This document shows, in pieces, positions 44,809 through 53,599 of a stretch of DNA of 64,000 bases (positions within the stretch are counted from its first letter, which is position 1; the number at the start of each line of letters is the position of its first letter). Location of the stretch: the NCBI RefSeq assembly GCF_947495565.1, contig NZ_CANLZM010000002.1, forward strand, positions 372,001-436,000, read 5' to 3'. A program made the position numbers and the translations under genes. A model generated the notes under the pieces. That model was given only the letters and a program-made list of their open reading frames with translations, made no database searches and was not told where the DNA came from. The stretch comes from an uncultured Pontibacter sp. GTDB lineage: Bacteria; Bacteroidota; Bacteroidia; Cytophagales; Hymenobacteraceae.

Positions 44809-45190
44809 AGCTGCCGCAACGCTGCAAAAACCGGTGCTGGTATATGATGGCAACTGCAGCTTCTGCAGGTATTGGGTAGATAGATGGAAGGATAAAACGG
44901 GTAATAAGATAAAGTATGTTCCTTTTCAGGCAGTTCCTGACAGCTTTTATGGCGTTACCCATGCAGAATTCAGCAAGTCAGTCTATCTAATTACTCAGTA
45001 CGGCCAGCGCCTGCACGGGGCTAAAGCAGTGGCCGTACTCCTGCAACTAAGTGGCTTCAGCACCTGGAGCTGGCTTTACCACCGTGTGCCGCTGGCAGGC
45101 TTCGCTGCAGAAGCAGGATACCGCTTGGTGGCTGACCATCGCGACTTATTCTACAGAATAACTAAACTGGTTTTTAAGAGCGAGAACTGA
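44798..45190 (+). CDS. DCC family thiol-disulfide oxidoreductase (DUF393)
   Basis: 130 residues from ATG 44798, which overlaps the DUF2892 stop. An upstream frame extension would lie within that gene. The DCC signature is VLVYDGNCSFCRYWVD, with CxxC in a thioredoxin-like setting. The middle (AEFSKSVYLITQYGQRLHGAKAVA) and the LVADHRDLFYRI tail are typical. The exact function of the family is unclear. Confidence 0.88.
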   Translation: MASRAAATLQKPVLVYDGNCSFCRYWVDRWKDKTGNKIKYVPFQAVPDSFYGVTHAEFSKSVYLITQYGQRLHGAKAVAVLLQLSGFSTWSWLYHRVPLAGFAAEAGYRLVADHRDLFYRITKLVFKSEN

Positions 45191-45236
45191 TAAAGCTTCT
45201 TATTAACCAGCTATTAAGCATGAAGATGACCAGACT

Positions 45237-45760
45237 ATGCGCAAGATCGTTTTATACATAGCCGCCAGCTTAGACGGATACATTGCCCGCCCCAATGGCG
45301 ACACAAGCTGGCTTGAAGAAGAGAAGTATACTTTAGAAGGCGAAGACTTTGGCTACAGCGATTTTCTGAAAAGTATAGACACCACGCTTATGGGCCACAG
45401 CACTTATCAGGTTATACTTGCCTTCGGTACGCCTTTCCCCTATGCCGGCAAAAAAAACTACGTTTTTAGCCGCACCAGCCACCTCGACACCGAGCATGTA
45501 AAGTTTATACAGAAAGACGTTGTTTCCTTTGTGCAGCAGCTGAAGCAACAGCAGGGCCAAAATATATGGCTTATTGGCGGTAGCCAGATTAACACGCTCC
45601 TGCATAATGCGGGCTTGATTGATGAGGTACTGCTTACTTATATTCCGGTTATACTTGGCAGCGGCATTCCGCGGCTGGCGCCCAGGAGAGGCCATTAACA
45701 TTAATGAATAGCAAAAGCTTTGATAACGGTTTTGTGCGGCTGAGACTGAAAGCGGTGTAG
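45237..45760 (+). pseudogene. RibD C-terminal/DHFR-like reductase, frameshifted near the end
   Basis: The first 145 residues are a normal RibD-C family protein: RKIVLYIAASLDGYIARPNGD, TTLMGHSTYQVILAFG, NIWLIGGSQINTLLH, LLTYIPVILGSGIP. After GSGIP the frame ends early (RLAPRRGH, TAA 45696-45698). In a second frame the expected C-terminus continues as GAQERPLTLMNSKSFDNGF, ending VRLRLKAV at TAG 45758-45760. A deletion of about 4 bases near 45670-45680 explains this. The truncated product lacks the last beta-strand of the fold, so it may be inactive. Confidence 0.78.
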
Positions 45761-45764
45761 CACA

Positions 45765-45820
45765 AAAAAAACAGCCGCCGCCGCTACATACTTTTATGTG
45801 CGGCCGCTGCTGCTGTTCAT
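45765..45820. terminator. GC-rich hairpin, probable terminator
   Basis: AACAGCCGCCGCCGC and GCGGCCGCTGCTGCTGTT pair imperfectly about a loop near 45790. A-run and T-rich flanks are present. It lies between converging genes. Confidence 0.5.
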
Positions 45821-45862
45821 ATTGTTCCAGGTGAACGTCTTCTGCTTTTGTGAGGTAATTAC

Positions 45863-46090
45863 TTAACCTGCAATAGGTCTGTCGTTAAGATCGCAGCTTG
45901 GGTAAACTATACTTTGGTTCTGCTGCTTCTCCAGCCTGTGCTTCCGAAGTATACGCTCTTCGTCTAACATCTCCTGGTTTACTGCATCAGTAAACTGTCT
46001 GGTAAATCCCAGGCTATCGTCTACTGAACTTAAATTGTAGTTCCAAGTATCTGAAATTGATCCTGTAGAACTTCTTCTATGCCGTTTCAT
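45863..46090 (-). CDS. Small basic/polar protein with Shine-Dalgarno-like site
   Basis: 75 residues from ATG 46090 (MKRHRRSSTGSISD). The frame is open to TTG 46108, but GAAAGGAG lies 8 bases before the chosen ATG. Such a Shine-Dalgarno sequence is rare in this window and decides the start. The content is charged and mostly helical (LGFTRQFTDAVNQEMLDEERILRKHR), with no membrane segment. No family is recognised. Confidence 0.5.
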   Translation of the reverse strand: MKRHRRSSTGSISDTWNYNLSSVDDSLGFTRQFTDAVNQEMLDEERILRKHRLEKQQNQSIVYPSCDLNDRPIAG

Positions 46091-46108
46091 ATCATACGCT
46101 CCTTTCAA

Positions 46109-46379
46109 TTAATGCTCCCGTAAAACCCGGTCACTAGTTATAAAAAATTCAATAAAATACTTTTAATGTATAATTAAGTATACGTTAAAACAGCCAAAAA
46201 GTGCTAAAGCAGCTAATATTTTAATGCAATTTTTTCAAGCAAGCAGTATAATATCACGAAATGAAAAAGTGGTTTTAAAACATTAAAAACAAACCATTTA
46301 TCAACTATCCACAGAGGCTACACGACAAATAAAGGAATAACATCTACAAACTAGCGGATTATCTCTGTACAATTTAAAA
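46109..46379. other. AT-rich spacer
   Basis: No gene is seen. The sequence is strongly AT-rich (runs like TTTTAATGTATAATTAAG) with no convincing promoter box. Confidence 0.4.
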
Positions 46380-46409
46380 GGCCCGTCTGGAACAACATCC
46401 GGACGGGCC
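46380..46409 (-). terminator. Terminator after the DEAD-box helicase gene
   Basis: GGCCCGTCTGGA and TCCGGACGGGCC form a 12-bp stem with one G-T pair and a 6-base loop, 27 bases after the stop. Confidence 0.8.
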
Positions 46410-46435
46410 ATCTACTATTTGCTAATAAGCGTAAA

Positions 46436-47701
46436 TTATTTCTTTTTCTTGGCTTTGGATTTTGCCTTCTTAGCTTTGGCAGCCTTTATTTTTTCATCTG
46501 TTTCCTCGGCCTCCTTTATCAGAGCCTTCCAGTCATACTTGGCGGCGGCACTAAAATCAAGGGTTGCTTCATAATCTTCCTTCTCTACCTCCATCACCTT
46601 AATATCTTTAGTAAGGTATTTCTGGATCTCGTCAAGTATAGGTTTCTCTTCAGGTGCGCAGAAACTAACGGCAATACCTTTTTCTGTGCCACGGCCCGTA
46701 CGGCCCACACGGTGCACGTAATTCTCCGGCTGCTCTGGCAGGTCGTAATTCACCACGTACTCCACTTGCGGTATGTCTATGCCGCGGGCGCTTACGTCAG
46801 TTGCAATCAGCAGCTTCACCTCCCCGCTCTTAAACTTGCGCATCACATCAATCCGGTCCTTCTGCTCTTTGCCGCCATGTATGCTGATGGCCTCGATGCC
46901 CACGCGCTCCATAGCCGCTACCACACGCTCGGCACGTACTTTAGTGCGCACAAAGGCTAATATCTTCTTATCTGCATTCTGCTTTACCACCCGCTCCAGG
47001 AAGAAACGCTTGTCGTCCATCTCCACAAACATCACGGAGTGGTCTACATTCTTGGCTACAGGGTCTTTAGGCGAAATCTGGATACGCACCGGCTTGTTTA
47101 CCAGCGAATAGGCCAGTTCTTTGATTTTCTCGTTGATGGTGGCGGAGAAAAAGAGCGTCTGGCGCTGCCGCGGCAGTTTGGTGATCAGCTGGCGGATGTC
47201 ATGTATAAAGCCCAGGTCCAGCATGTGGTCGGCCTCATCCAGAATCAGGGTCTCTACACGGTGCAGGTGAATATGCCCTTGGCTAACCAGGTCGAACAGG
47301 CGGCCAGGCGTTGCCACAAGTATGTCAATCCCGTCTTCCAGCTTGGCAATCTGCGGCCCCTGCTCCACGCCTCCGTACACGCAAAACGTTTGCACACGCG
47401 TCCCACGGCCAATCTCGTTAAAAACAGTGGTTATCTGCAGCGCCAGCTCCCGCGTCGGCACCATCACCACGCACTTAATGCCATCGCCACGCTTGCGGTT
47501 TTTGCTAAACTGCAGCCTGTCGAGCACCGGAATAGCGAAAGCCGCTGTCTTACCTGTGCCCGTTTGGGCAATCGCCAGCACATCCTCTCCTTTCATAATC
47601 GGCGGAATGGCTTTAAATTGGATATCGGTAGGCTTCTTGAAGCCCAACTTGCTCAGGCTTTTCTTTATCTCGTCGGATATGCGGTAATCTTCAAACTTCA
47701 T
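46436..47701 (-). CDS. DEAD-box ATP-dependent RNA helicase (RhlE-like)
   Basis: 421 residues. Q motif (FKKPTDIQFKAIPPIM), Walker A AQTGTGKT, PTRELALQ, DEAD in ILDEADHMLDLGF, SAT, then helicase C motifs LIATDVSARGIDIPQVEYVVNYD and HRVGRTGRG. A Lys/Ala-rich C-terminal tail (AKAKKAKSKAKKKK) likely binds RNA. RhlE-type helicases act in ribosome assembly and RNA decay, often at low temperature. It is monocistronic. Confidence 0.95.
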   Translation of the reverse strand: MKFEDYRISDEIKKSLSKLGFKKPTDIQFKAIPPIMKGEDVLAIAQTGTGKTAAFAIPVLDRLQFSKNRKRGDGIKCVVMVPTRELALQITTVFNEIGRGTRVQTFCVYGGVEQGPQIAKLEDGIDILVATPGRLFDLVSQGHIHLHRVETLILDEADHMLDLGFIHDIRQLITKLPRQRQTLFFSATINEKIKELAYSLVNKPVRIQISPKDPVAKNVDHSVMFVEMDDKRFFLERVVKQNADKKILAFVRTKVRAERVVAAMERVGIEAISIHGGKEQKDRIDVMRKFKSGEVKLLIATDVSARGIDIPQVEYVVNYDLPEQPENYVHRVGRTGRGTEKGIAVSFCAPEEKPILDEIQKYLTKDIKVMEVEKEDYEATLDFSAAAKYDWKALIKEAEETDEKIKAAKAKKAKSKAKKKK

Positions 47702-48105
47702 GGTGATGCGGGTTATACTTGGTTACTGCCTATACTTACGGTCTAACCAATAGGCAAAGGTAAGCTTAATTGTTGATTGTTCCTTTGTGTAAAACCTGAA
47801 GGTCTCTTAAGCAGCTTTGCCCTTATTATTCAGTTTATACTTCTGCACTTATTTTCGTCAGTTTAAAAAAAAATAAAAGTATTATAAACATTTTTGATAG
47901 TATTGCTATTGTAAATGAAAGTTGATGTATTTTTGCTGACTTACCTGAATAGAGAGTAGGCAAATGATAACAGGAACATAATTCTAAATGCCAGGCACCA
48001 TGATCAACTTAAAGATCAAACTGAAGCACAAGCTACCGGCTTTTCTTATATTGCGGCACTGGGTCTGTCTATGTTCTTCGGCTCTCTTGCAGCCCCGCAA
48101 CCTGC
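47702..48105. other. Spacer with promoter and decayed-looking coding sequence before the ABC exporter
   Basis: A promoter box lies at 47928. Between 47960 and 48105 the three plus frames are open in places (for example a hydrophobic GFSYIAALGLSMFFGSLAAP in one frame), but none gives a clean gene. It may be an untranslated leader, or the degraded front of the small gene that follows. Confidence 0.35.
47928..47935 (+). promoter_or_regulatory. Promoter -7 box of the exporter operon
   Basis: TATTTTTG is a perfect TAnnTTTG. A TTG at 47903-47905 lies 22 bases before it. It predicts a start near 47942 and a leader of over 160 bases before the small ORF. Confidence 0.5.
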
Positions 48106-48258
48106 ATGCCTTGCGCATGCATTGTGCTGGAGGCACTTCCATGGCAACAAACTTTAACACTTCGTTTGCTAACTGAAGTGAAGGATGAGCAGTACATAGA
48201 GACTGCAGCCTTGCTGAGGCAGACGATTTTTACAGCAGTAAACCAAGACAACAAGTAA
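48106..48258 (+). CDS. Putative 50-aa protein upstream of the ABC exporter
   Basis: ATG 48106 (or GTG 48124) to TAA 48256-48258, in the same frame as the exporter gene that starts 18 bases later. The C-terminal 40 residues look like real protein: ALPWQQTLTLRLLTEVKDEQ followed by YIETAALLRQTIF, an amphipathic helical stretch. The N-terminus is Cys-rich and unusual (MPCACIVLE), so the true start may be lost or further upstream. Function unknown; possibly an accessory subunit or a remnant. Confidence 0.45.
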   Translation: MPCACIVLEALPWQQTLTLRLLTEVKDEQYIETAALLRQTIFTAVNQDNK

Positions 48259-48276
48259 AAACAATACTTATTCTTT

Positions 48277-50016
48277 ATGGGCTCTTCTTCAAGAGATACT
48301 AAACTTACCCCCGTGCAGCGCTTCCTGAACCTTCTGTCGATAGAGCGCCGGGAGATTCTGTATATGTATGTGTATGCCATTGCCGCTGGCCTTATAAGCC
48401 TGATGCTCCCTTTGGGAATTCAGAGCATCATCGGCTTTGTGTCGAGCGGGCAAGTAACTACATCGGTGGTTGTACTGATAAGCCTGATCGTGCTAGCGCT
48501 GCTGATAGTGGGCGGACTGCAGGTGATGCAGCTGTGGCTGGTAGAGTTTATTCAGCAGCGCCTGTTTGCGCGCACAGCTTCTGAGTTTGCCTACCGTATT
48601 CCGCGCTTCCAGCCGGAGGCACTGCTCCAGTATAACCCGCCGGAGCTCATGAACCGATTTTTTGATGTGGTAACGCTGCAGAAGGGCTTAGCCAAATTAC
48701 TTGTTGATTTCTCCACCGCCGTTATACAAATCGTTTTCGGCTTGATTCTGCTGTCCTTTTACCATCCATACTTTATCGTGTTTGGCTTTATACTGGTGCT
48801 GGTGCTGATATTTATCATCTGGGCAACAGCCGGCAAAGGGATCGACACAAGTATAAGGGAGTCTAAGTATAAGTATAAGCTGGTGGCGTGGCTGGAGGAA
48901 ATGGCCCGCTCCCTGAGCACCTTTAAACTGGTAGGCCATACTAATTTGCCCATGGACCGCACCAACAACTATGTAAAGAGCTACCTGGATGTGCGCCGGC
49001 AGCACTTTAAAGTTTTAATGACGCAGTACTACAGCTTCGTGGGTTTTAAAACAGTTATTACCGGTGGCTTGCTGGTGCTGGGCTGTATTCTGGTGGTGCA
49101 GCGGGAGATTAACATTGGCCAGTTTGTCGCCTCCGAAATCGTCATTATCCTTATCATGACGGCTGTTGAAAAGATCATCATCAAACTGGACACGGTGTAT
49201 GATGTAATGACCAGCCTTGATAAAATCGGCCAGGTAACTGATTTACCGATAGAGGAGGTAAAAGGCATTAAACTGGATGAGATGCCGCTTGTCGGCGGAC
49301 TCGGCATACAGGCTCAAAACCTTAGCTATAGATTTCGGGATACTGAAAAGGTAGCGCTGCAGGGCCTCAGCTTCACCATTCAGCCTTCGGAGCGTGTTTG
49401 CCTGGCGGGCTTCAACAGCTCAGGCAAAAGCTCGCTTATAAGTCTGCTTCTCGGGCTACTGCCGTCTTACAGCGGCAGCTTGTCCTACAACGGCATTTCG
49501 ATGCACGACCTGCACAAGGGCAGCCTGCGCAGTTTAATCGGCGATAACATTTCTACAGAGCAGGTATTTGATGGCACCTTGCTGGAAAATATTACGCTGG
49601 GCCGCGACCTGCCGATGCAGGACATCCTGTGGGCCATAGAGCTGACCGGCCTCACACAGTTTGTCCATACTTTGCCGGATGGCATGCATGCCTACCTTAC
49701 CGGCGGCAGCATGCGCCTGCCGGGCAGCGTAGCCCGCAAAATAGTGCTGGCGCGCAGCCTGGTGCAGCGCCCTAAGTTTTTAATTATTGATAATTTGTGG
49801 GCAGGTATGGCCAAGAAAGACAAGATGAACTTCCTGCACTTACTAACTAGCCCGCAGTTTGACTGGACCATGCTCATTGTATCGAACGACAGGGAAGTAA
49901 TGCAGCTTTGCGACCGCACGCTCCTGCTGCAGGACGGGCAACTGGTGGCAAATGGCAGCTATGACCAGCTAAAGAACCTGGAGATAATGCAGGAATTAAC
50001 AGAAGTAATCAGCTAA
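48277..50016 (+). CDS. ABC exporter half-transporter with degenerate ATPase motifs
   Basis: 579 residues. An ABC membrane domain with six helices (about 25-300; no C39 peptidase domain) precedes the ATPase (about 340-579). Walker A is intact (GFNSSGKSS, 378-386), but the Q-loop region reads IGDNISTEQ without the Gln. The signature LSGGQ is LPGSV (481-485), Walker B is FLIIDN with N506 instead of the catalytic Glu, and the switch His is N537 (IVSND). ATP binding is likely but hydrolysis doubtful. It is followed after 3 bases by an HlyD adaptor and then TolC, so it is the inner-membrane part of a type I-like exporter. The cargo is unknown. Confidence 0.9.
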   Translation: MGSSSRDTKLTPVQRFLNLLSIERREILYMYVYAIAAGLISLMLPLGIQSIIGFVSSGQVTTSVVVLISLIVLALLIVGGLQVMQLWLVEFIQQRLFARTASEFAYRIPRFQPEALLQYNPPELMNRFFDVVTLQKGLAKLLVDFSTAVIQIVFGLILLSFYHPYFIVFGFILVLVLIFIIWATAGKGIDTSIRESKYKYKLVAWLEEMARSLSTFKLVGHTNLPMDRTNNYVKSYLDVRRQHFKVLMTQYYSFVGFKTVITGGLLVLGCILVVQREINIGQFVASEIVIILIMTAVEKIIIKLDTVYDVMTSLDKIGQVTDLPIEEVKGIKLDEMPLVGGLGIQAQNLSYRFRDTEKVALQGLSFTIQPSERVCLAGFNSSGKSSLISLLLGLLPSYSGSLSYNGISMHDLHKGSLRSLIGDNISTEQVFDGTLLENITLGRDLPMQDILWAIELTGLTQFVHTLPDGMHAYLTGGSMRLPGSVARKIVLARSLVQRPKFLIIDNLWAGMAKKDKMNFLHLLTSPQFDWTMLIVSNDREVMQLCDRTLLLQDGQLVANGSYDQLKNLEIMQELTEVIS

Positions 50017-50019
50017 AGT

Positions 50020-51381
50020 ATGGCTACCGAATTAAAAGTTTTTGATAACACAGAGAAGCAGCAACTGGATGTAATGTCGGAGGTGCGGACGCCAAGGCTT
50101 GGCCGCGCACTTACCTACTGGATCGGGGCCATTTTCCTGATTATGGCGCTGTCCCTGTTCCTCCCCTGGACCCAGAACATCCGCTCACAAGGTGTACTGA
50201 CGGCACTCACCCCGCAGGACAGGCCGCAGACGGTAGAGGCAACTATAGCCGGCCGCATAGAGGAGTGGCACGTGATGGAAGGGGCTGTTGTAAAGAAGGG
50301 AGACACCATTGCAAGCCTTTCCGAGATCAAAGAGAAATACATGGACCCTAACCTGCTGGCCCGCCTTGAGGAGCAGGTGGAAGCCAAACAGGGTGCCGTG
50401 GCGGCAAACGAAGCAAAAGCTCAGGCTATGCAAGAGCAAATACAAGCTTTGCGTGAGGGGCTTGCCTTCAGCCTGCAGAAGGCTCGCAACAAAGTACAGC
50501 AAATGCGCCTGAAGCTCCAAAGCGACAGCATGGATTTGGTGGCGCAGCGCACAGAGCTTGCCATTGCAGCATCGCAGTTTGAGCGTCAGGAAAACCTGTA
50601 TGAGCAGGGACTAAAATCGCTGACGGAGCTGGAGCAGCGCAGGTTAAAGCTACAGGAGGCGCAGGCAAAGCTTATATCCTTGCAAAACAAAGTAGGCGCT
50701 ACCCGCGCCGAGCTTCAGAATGCACGCACTGAGCTAAACTCGCTACAGGCAGAATATGCCGATAAAATTGCCAAGGCAGAGGCCGAGTTAAGCGCCACCC
50801 GCTCTTATATTTATACTACTCAGGCCGATGTTTCCAAGCTGCAAAACGAGTACACCAGCACGCAGGTCAGGAGCCAGTACTATCAGATTGTGGCGCCACA
50901 GGACGGTTATCTGGTACAGACACTAAAAGCAGGTATAGGTGAGACGATAAAAGAAGGCGAACCTCTGGCCACTATTATGCCCCAAAACCCAGACCTGGCT
51001 GCTGAGCTGTATATCGATGCCCTTGACTTGCCGCTGATTCAGGCTGGAGATGAGGTACGTCTGGAGTTTGAGGGATGGCCAACGCTGGTGTTCTCTGGCT
51101 GGCCGGGCGCTAGCTTTGGCACATTTGGCGGCAAGGTTGCTGTAATAGATAACACAGGCACGAACGGCAAATACCGCATGTTGGTGGTGCCAGACCCGGA
51201 AAAGGAACCTTGGCCAGATGCCTTGCGGGTTGGGTCTGGTGTGTACGGCTGGGCCATGCTGAACACAGTGCCGATCTGGTATGAGCTGTGGCGCCAGCTT
51301 AACAATTTCCCGCCAGACTATACAGAAGAAGAAAAAAACGCAACAACAGACACTAAAAAGACAGCAAAAGCCTCTTACTAG
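50020..51381 (+). CDS. HlyD-family periplasmic adaptor (membrane fusion protein)
   Basis: 453 residues. One N-terminal transmembrane helix (about 31-50, LTYWIGAIFLIMALSLFLPW) is followed by a lipoyl half-motif (GRIEEWHVMEGAVVKKGDTIA), a long coiled-coil hairpin (about 110-290, rich in Gln, Glu and Lys), the second lipoyl half (IVAPQDGYLVQTLKAGIGETIKEGE) and a beta-barrel domain. It bridges the ABC exporter and TolC in type I-like systems. The spacing of 3 bases from the ABC gene and 14 to TolC shows an operon. Confidence 0.92.
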   Translation: MATELKVFDNTEKQQLDVMSEVRTPRLGRALTYWIGAIFLIMALSLFLPWTQNIRSQGVLTALTPQDRPQTVEATIAGRIEEWHVMEGAVVKKGDTIASLSEIKEKYMDPNLLARLEEQVEAKQGAVAANEAKAQAMQEQIQALREGLAFSLQKARNKVQQMRLKLQSDSMDLVAQRTELAIAASQFERQENLYEQGLKSLTELEQRRLKLQEAQAKLISLQNKVGATRAELQNARTELNSLQAEYADKIAKAEAELSATRSYIYTTQADVSKLQNEYTSTQVRSQYYQIVAPQDGYLVQTLKAGIGETIKEGEPLATIMPQNPDLAAELYIDALDLPLIQAGDEVRLEFEGWPTLVFSGWPGASFGTFGGKVAVIDNTGTNGKYRMLVVPDPEKEPWPDALRVGSGVYGWAMLNTVPIWYELWRQLNNFPPDYTEEEKNATTDTKKTAKASY

Positions 51382-51395
51382 GGTTACTAAAACTA

Positions 51396-52838
51396 ATGCG
51401 CATCAAAATCAACATAAGATCATTTACAGTTTTCTTCGCCCTATTTATACTTGGTACGCTACGTGCAGGTGCTCAGGGGCAGGATACTGTACAGAAAGTG
51501 CTGACGCTGCAGGAGTTTCATAGTATAGTGCTGCAGCACCACCCAGTGGCCTCGCAGGCGGCGCTGCTTACGGAACAGGCGCGGCAGGAGCTGCGCATTG
51601 CCCGCGGCTCCCTCGACCCGGTTATCTCCAGCAAAGTATATCGCAAGGAGTTTGGCGGCAAAGAATACTATAACCTCTGGAGCAACACGCTGCGTGTGCC
51701 GCTGTGGTTTGGCCCCGAGCTGCGGGCTGGGTTTGACAAAAACCAAGGCACTTACCTAAACCCGGCAGATAAAACACCTTCCGATGGCCTGAGCTCCGTA
51801 GGCATCTCGGTGCCGCTGGGGCAAGGTTTGTTTATAGATGCGCGCCGCGCCACTATACGGCAGGCACGCCTGATGCAGGACATTGCCGAGGCAGAACGCA
51901 TTAAATTAATCAACAAGCTGCTGCTACAGGCCACTAAAGATTACTGGGACTGGCTGCTATACTTCCGCCAGGTGCAGCTTTACGAGGAGTCACTGGAGCT
52001 GGCCAATTTTCGGCTGCAGGCGGTTCGTATCCGTGTGCGGGAAGGCGACCTGGCCGCCATTGACACCGTGGAGGCTTTAACGGAAGTACAATCGCGACAG
52101 GTACTGCTGCAGGAGGCGTTGCTGGGCTACAACAATGCCCGCCTGATGGTGGCCACACACTTATGGGCCGAGGATGAAACGCCACTGGAGCTGCAGGAGC
52201 AAACTATACCCGCCCTCACCGGCAGCGAAATTGTCTCGCTGGCTCAGGACGAGCTGCAGCAGCTACTGCAAATGGCTAAAGCAAACCACCCCGAACTGCG
52301 CAAACTAAGCCTAAAGGGAGAACAGCTGCAAATTGAACAGCGCCTGGCTGCAGATAAGCTCAAACCAAAACTCAACGCAGAGTATAACCTGCTGCAAAGC
52401 GATTTTTATATGAGGCCGGAGGCGATAGACCGGGACTTTATGGGCGAAAACTATAAACTGGGCCTCAGCTTTAGCCTGCCGCTTTTCCTGCGGCAGGAAC
52501 GGGGCAAACTACAGCTTACGAAGGCAAAGCAGCAGGCAAACAGCCTGGAACTGACCCAGACGGCACGGGAGGTGGAGAACAGCATTTTAGCGGCGTACAA
52601 CGAGTGGCTGGCGCTGGAAGAACAGATACGGCTACAGCAGCAGATGGTGGAGAACGCAAATACGCTCCGAAACGGGGAAGTTGTTCGTTTCCAAAACGGT
52701 GAGAGCTCGCTGTTCCTGGTAAACTCCCGCGAAATGAAGCTAATGGAGGCACAGGTAAAGCTGTATAATTTACGGGCAAAGTATGCCAAGGCCCGCACTT
52801 TCCTCTACTGGTCGGCAGGAAGTATAGAGACGGAGTAA
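51396..52838 (+). CDS. TolC-family outer-membrane efflux protein
   Basis: 480 residues. The signal peptide ends TLRAGAQ. Two OEP-type helical repeats are visible (LTLQEFHSIVLQHHPVASQAALLTEQ, and later LLQMAKANHPELRKLSLKGEQLQIEQR). These form the trimeric tunnel spanning the periplasm and outer membrane. It is the last gene of the ABC-HlyD-TolC operon. The C-terminus (TFLYWSAGSIETE) lacks an obvious sorting signal. Confidence 0.9.
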   Translation: MRIKINIRSFTVFFALFILGTLRAGAQGQDTVQKVLTLQEFHSIVLQHHPVASQAALLTEQARQELRIARGSLDPVISSKVYRKEFGGKEYYNLWSNTLRVPLWFGPELRAGFDKNQGTYLNPADKTPSDGLSSVGISVPLGQGLFIDARRATIRQARLMQDIAEAERIKLINKLLLQATKDYWDWLLYFRQVQLYEESLELANFRLQAVRIRVREGDLAAIDTVEALTEVQSRQVLLQEALLGYNNARLMVATHLWAEDETPLELQEQTIPALTGSEIVSLAQDELQQLLQMAKANHPELRKLSLKGEQLQIEQRLAADKLKPKLNAEYNLLQSDFYMRPEAIDRDFMGENYKLGLSFSLPLFLRQERGKLQLTKAKQQANSLELTQTAREVENSILAAYNEWLALEEQIRLQQQMVENANTLRNGEVVRFQNGESSLFLVNSREMKLMEAQVKLYNLRAKYAKARTFLYWSAGSIETE

Positions 52839-53071
52839 GTATAGCTGCTCATATAATTTCAGAAGCGTTTGGTCATTCAGTTGGTTATACTTCCGGAGTC
52901 ATAGAAAGCTGCCGACGGCCTCGTCTTTTGAAGCAGATAAAGATATGATAAAACAGATATATGCTTATCTTTACTCTATGATGCCAGAGTACGTGAAGCT
53001 GTAAACAGTTTTACCTATCCCGGTTCTGGAGTCAATCAACGCGCTTTTTATACTTCTATACTTTAACTTAC

Positions 53072-53518
53072 ATGAAACGATTTTACATTTTTGTGCTTGC
53101 GCTGCTGGTAAGCTGCACATCGGTTTTCGCTCAGGATAACGCCAAAACTAAAGATATTAAGGCGCTGCTAAGCCTTACAAAAGCCGGGGAGCTTGGCCTT
53201 TCTGCCATCAAAACCAACCTGGATGCTATGCGCAAAACAAACAGCTCCCTGCCTGCCGAAGTATGGGATGAGTTTGAAAAAGCTTTCACCGTGGAAGACA
53301 TTGTAAACCTGGCGACACCTGTATACGACAAGCACTTTACACACCAGGAAATCAAGGACATGATTGCCCTGTACAAAACTCCGCTCGGCCAGAAAATGCT
53401 CGAAAAAACTCCTTTGGTTATGCAAGAGTCGATGCAAAAAGGCCAGCAGTATGGCCAGGAAGTAGCTATGCGTGTATTACAGCGGATGCAGGCAGAAGGC
53501 AAACTCCCGCAAAACTAA
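53072..53518 (+). CDS. DUF2059 secreted protein
   Basis: 148 residues. The signal peptide ends VFAQ. The mature helical protein contains the DUF2059 pattern DIKALLSLTKAGE and a C-terminal VYDKHFTHQEIKDMIALYKTPLGQKML stretch, which is strongly typical, followed by MQESMQKGQQYGQ. The function of these small periplasmic proteins is unknown. It is separated by 230 bases from the exporter operon, so it is probably independent. Confidence 0.88.
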   Translation: MKRFYIFVLALLVSCTSVFAQDNAKTKDIKALLSLTKAGELGLSAIKTNLDAMRKTNSSLPAEVWDEFEKAFTVEDIVNLATPVYDKHFTHQEIKDMIALYKTPLGQKMLEKTPLVMQESMQKGQQYGQEVAMRVLQRMQAEGKLPQN

Positions 53519-53531
53519 TCTTTACAATCAG

Positions 53532-53584
53532 AAACAGATCAGGCGCTAACTTCTATACTCTAGAGATTGGCGCCTGATCTGTTT
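53532..53584. terminator. Bidirectional terminator
   Basis: AAACAGATCAGGCGC and GCGCCTGATCTGTTT form a perfect 15-bp stem with a 23-base loop between converging genes. Confidence 0.82.
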
Positions 53585-53599
53585 TAAGTCTAAAGCCGA

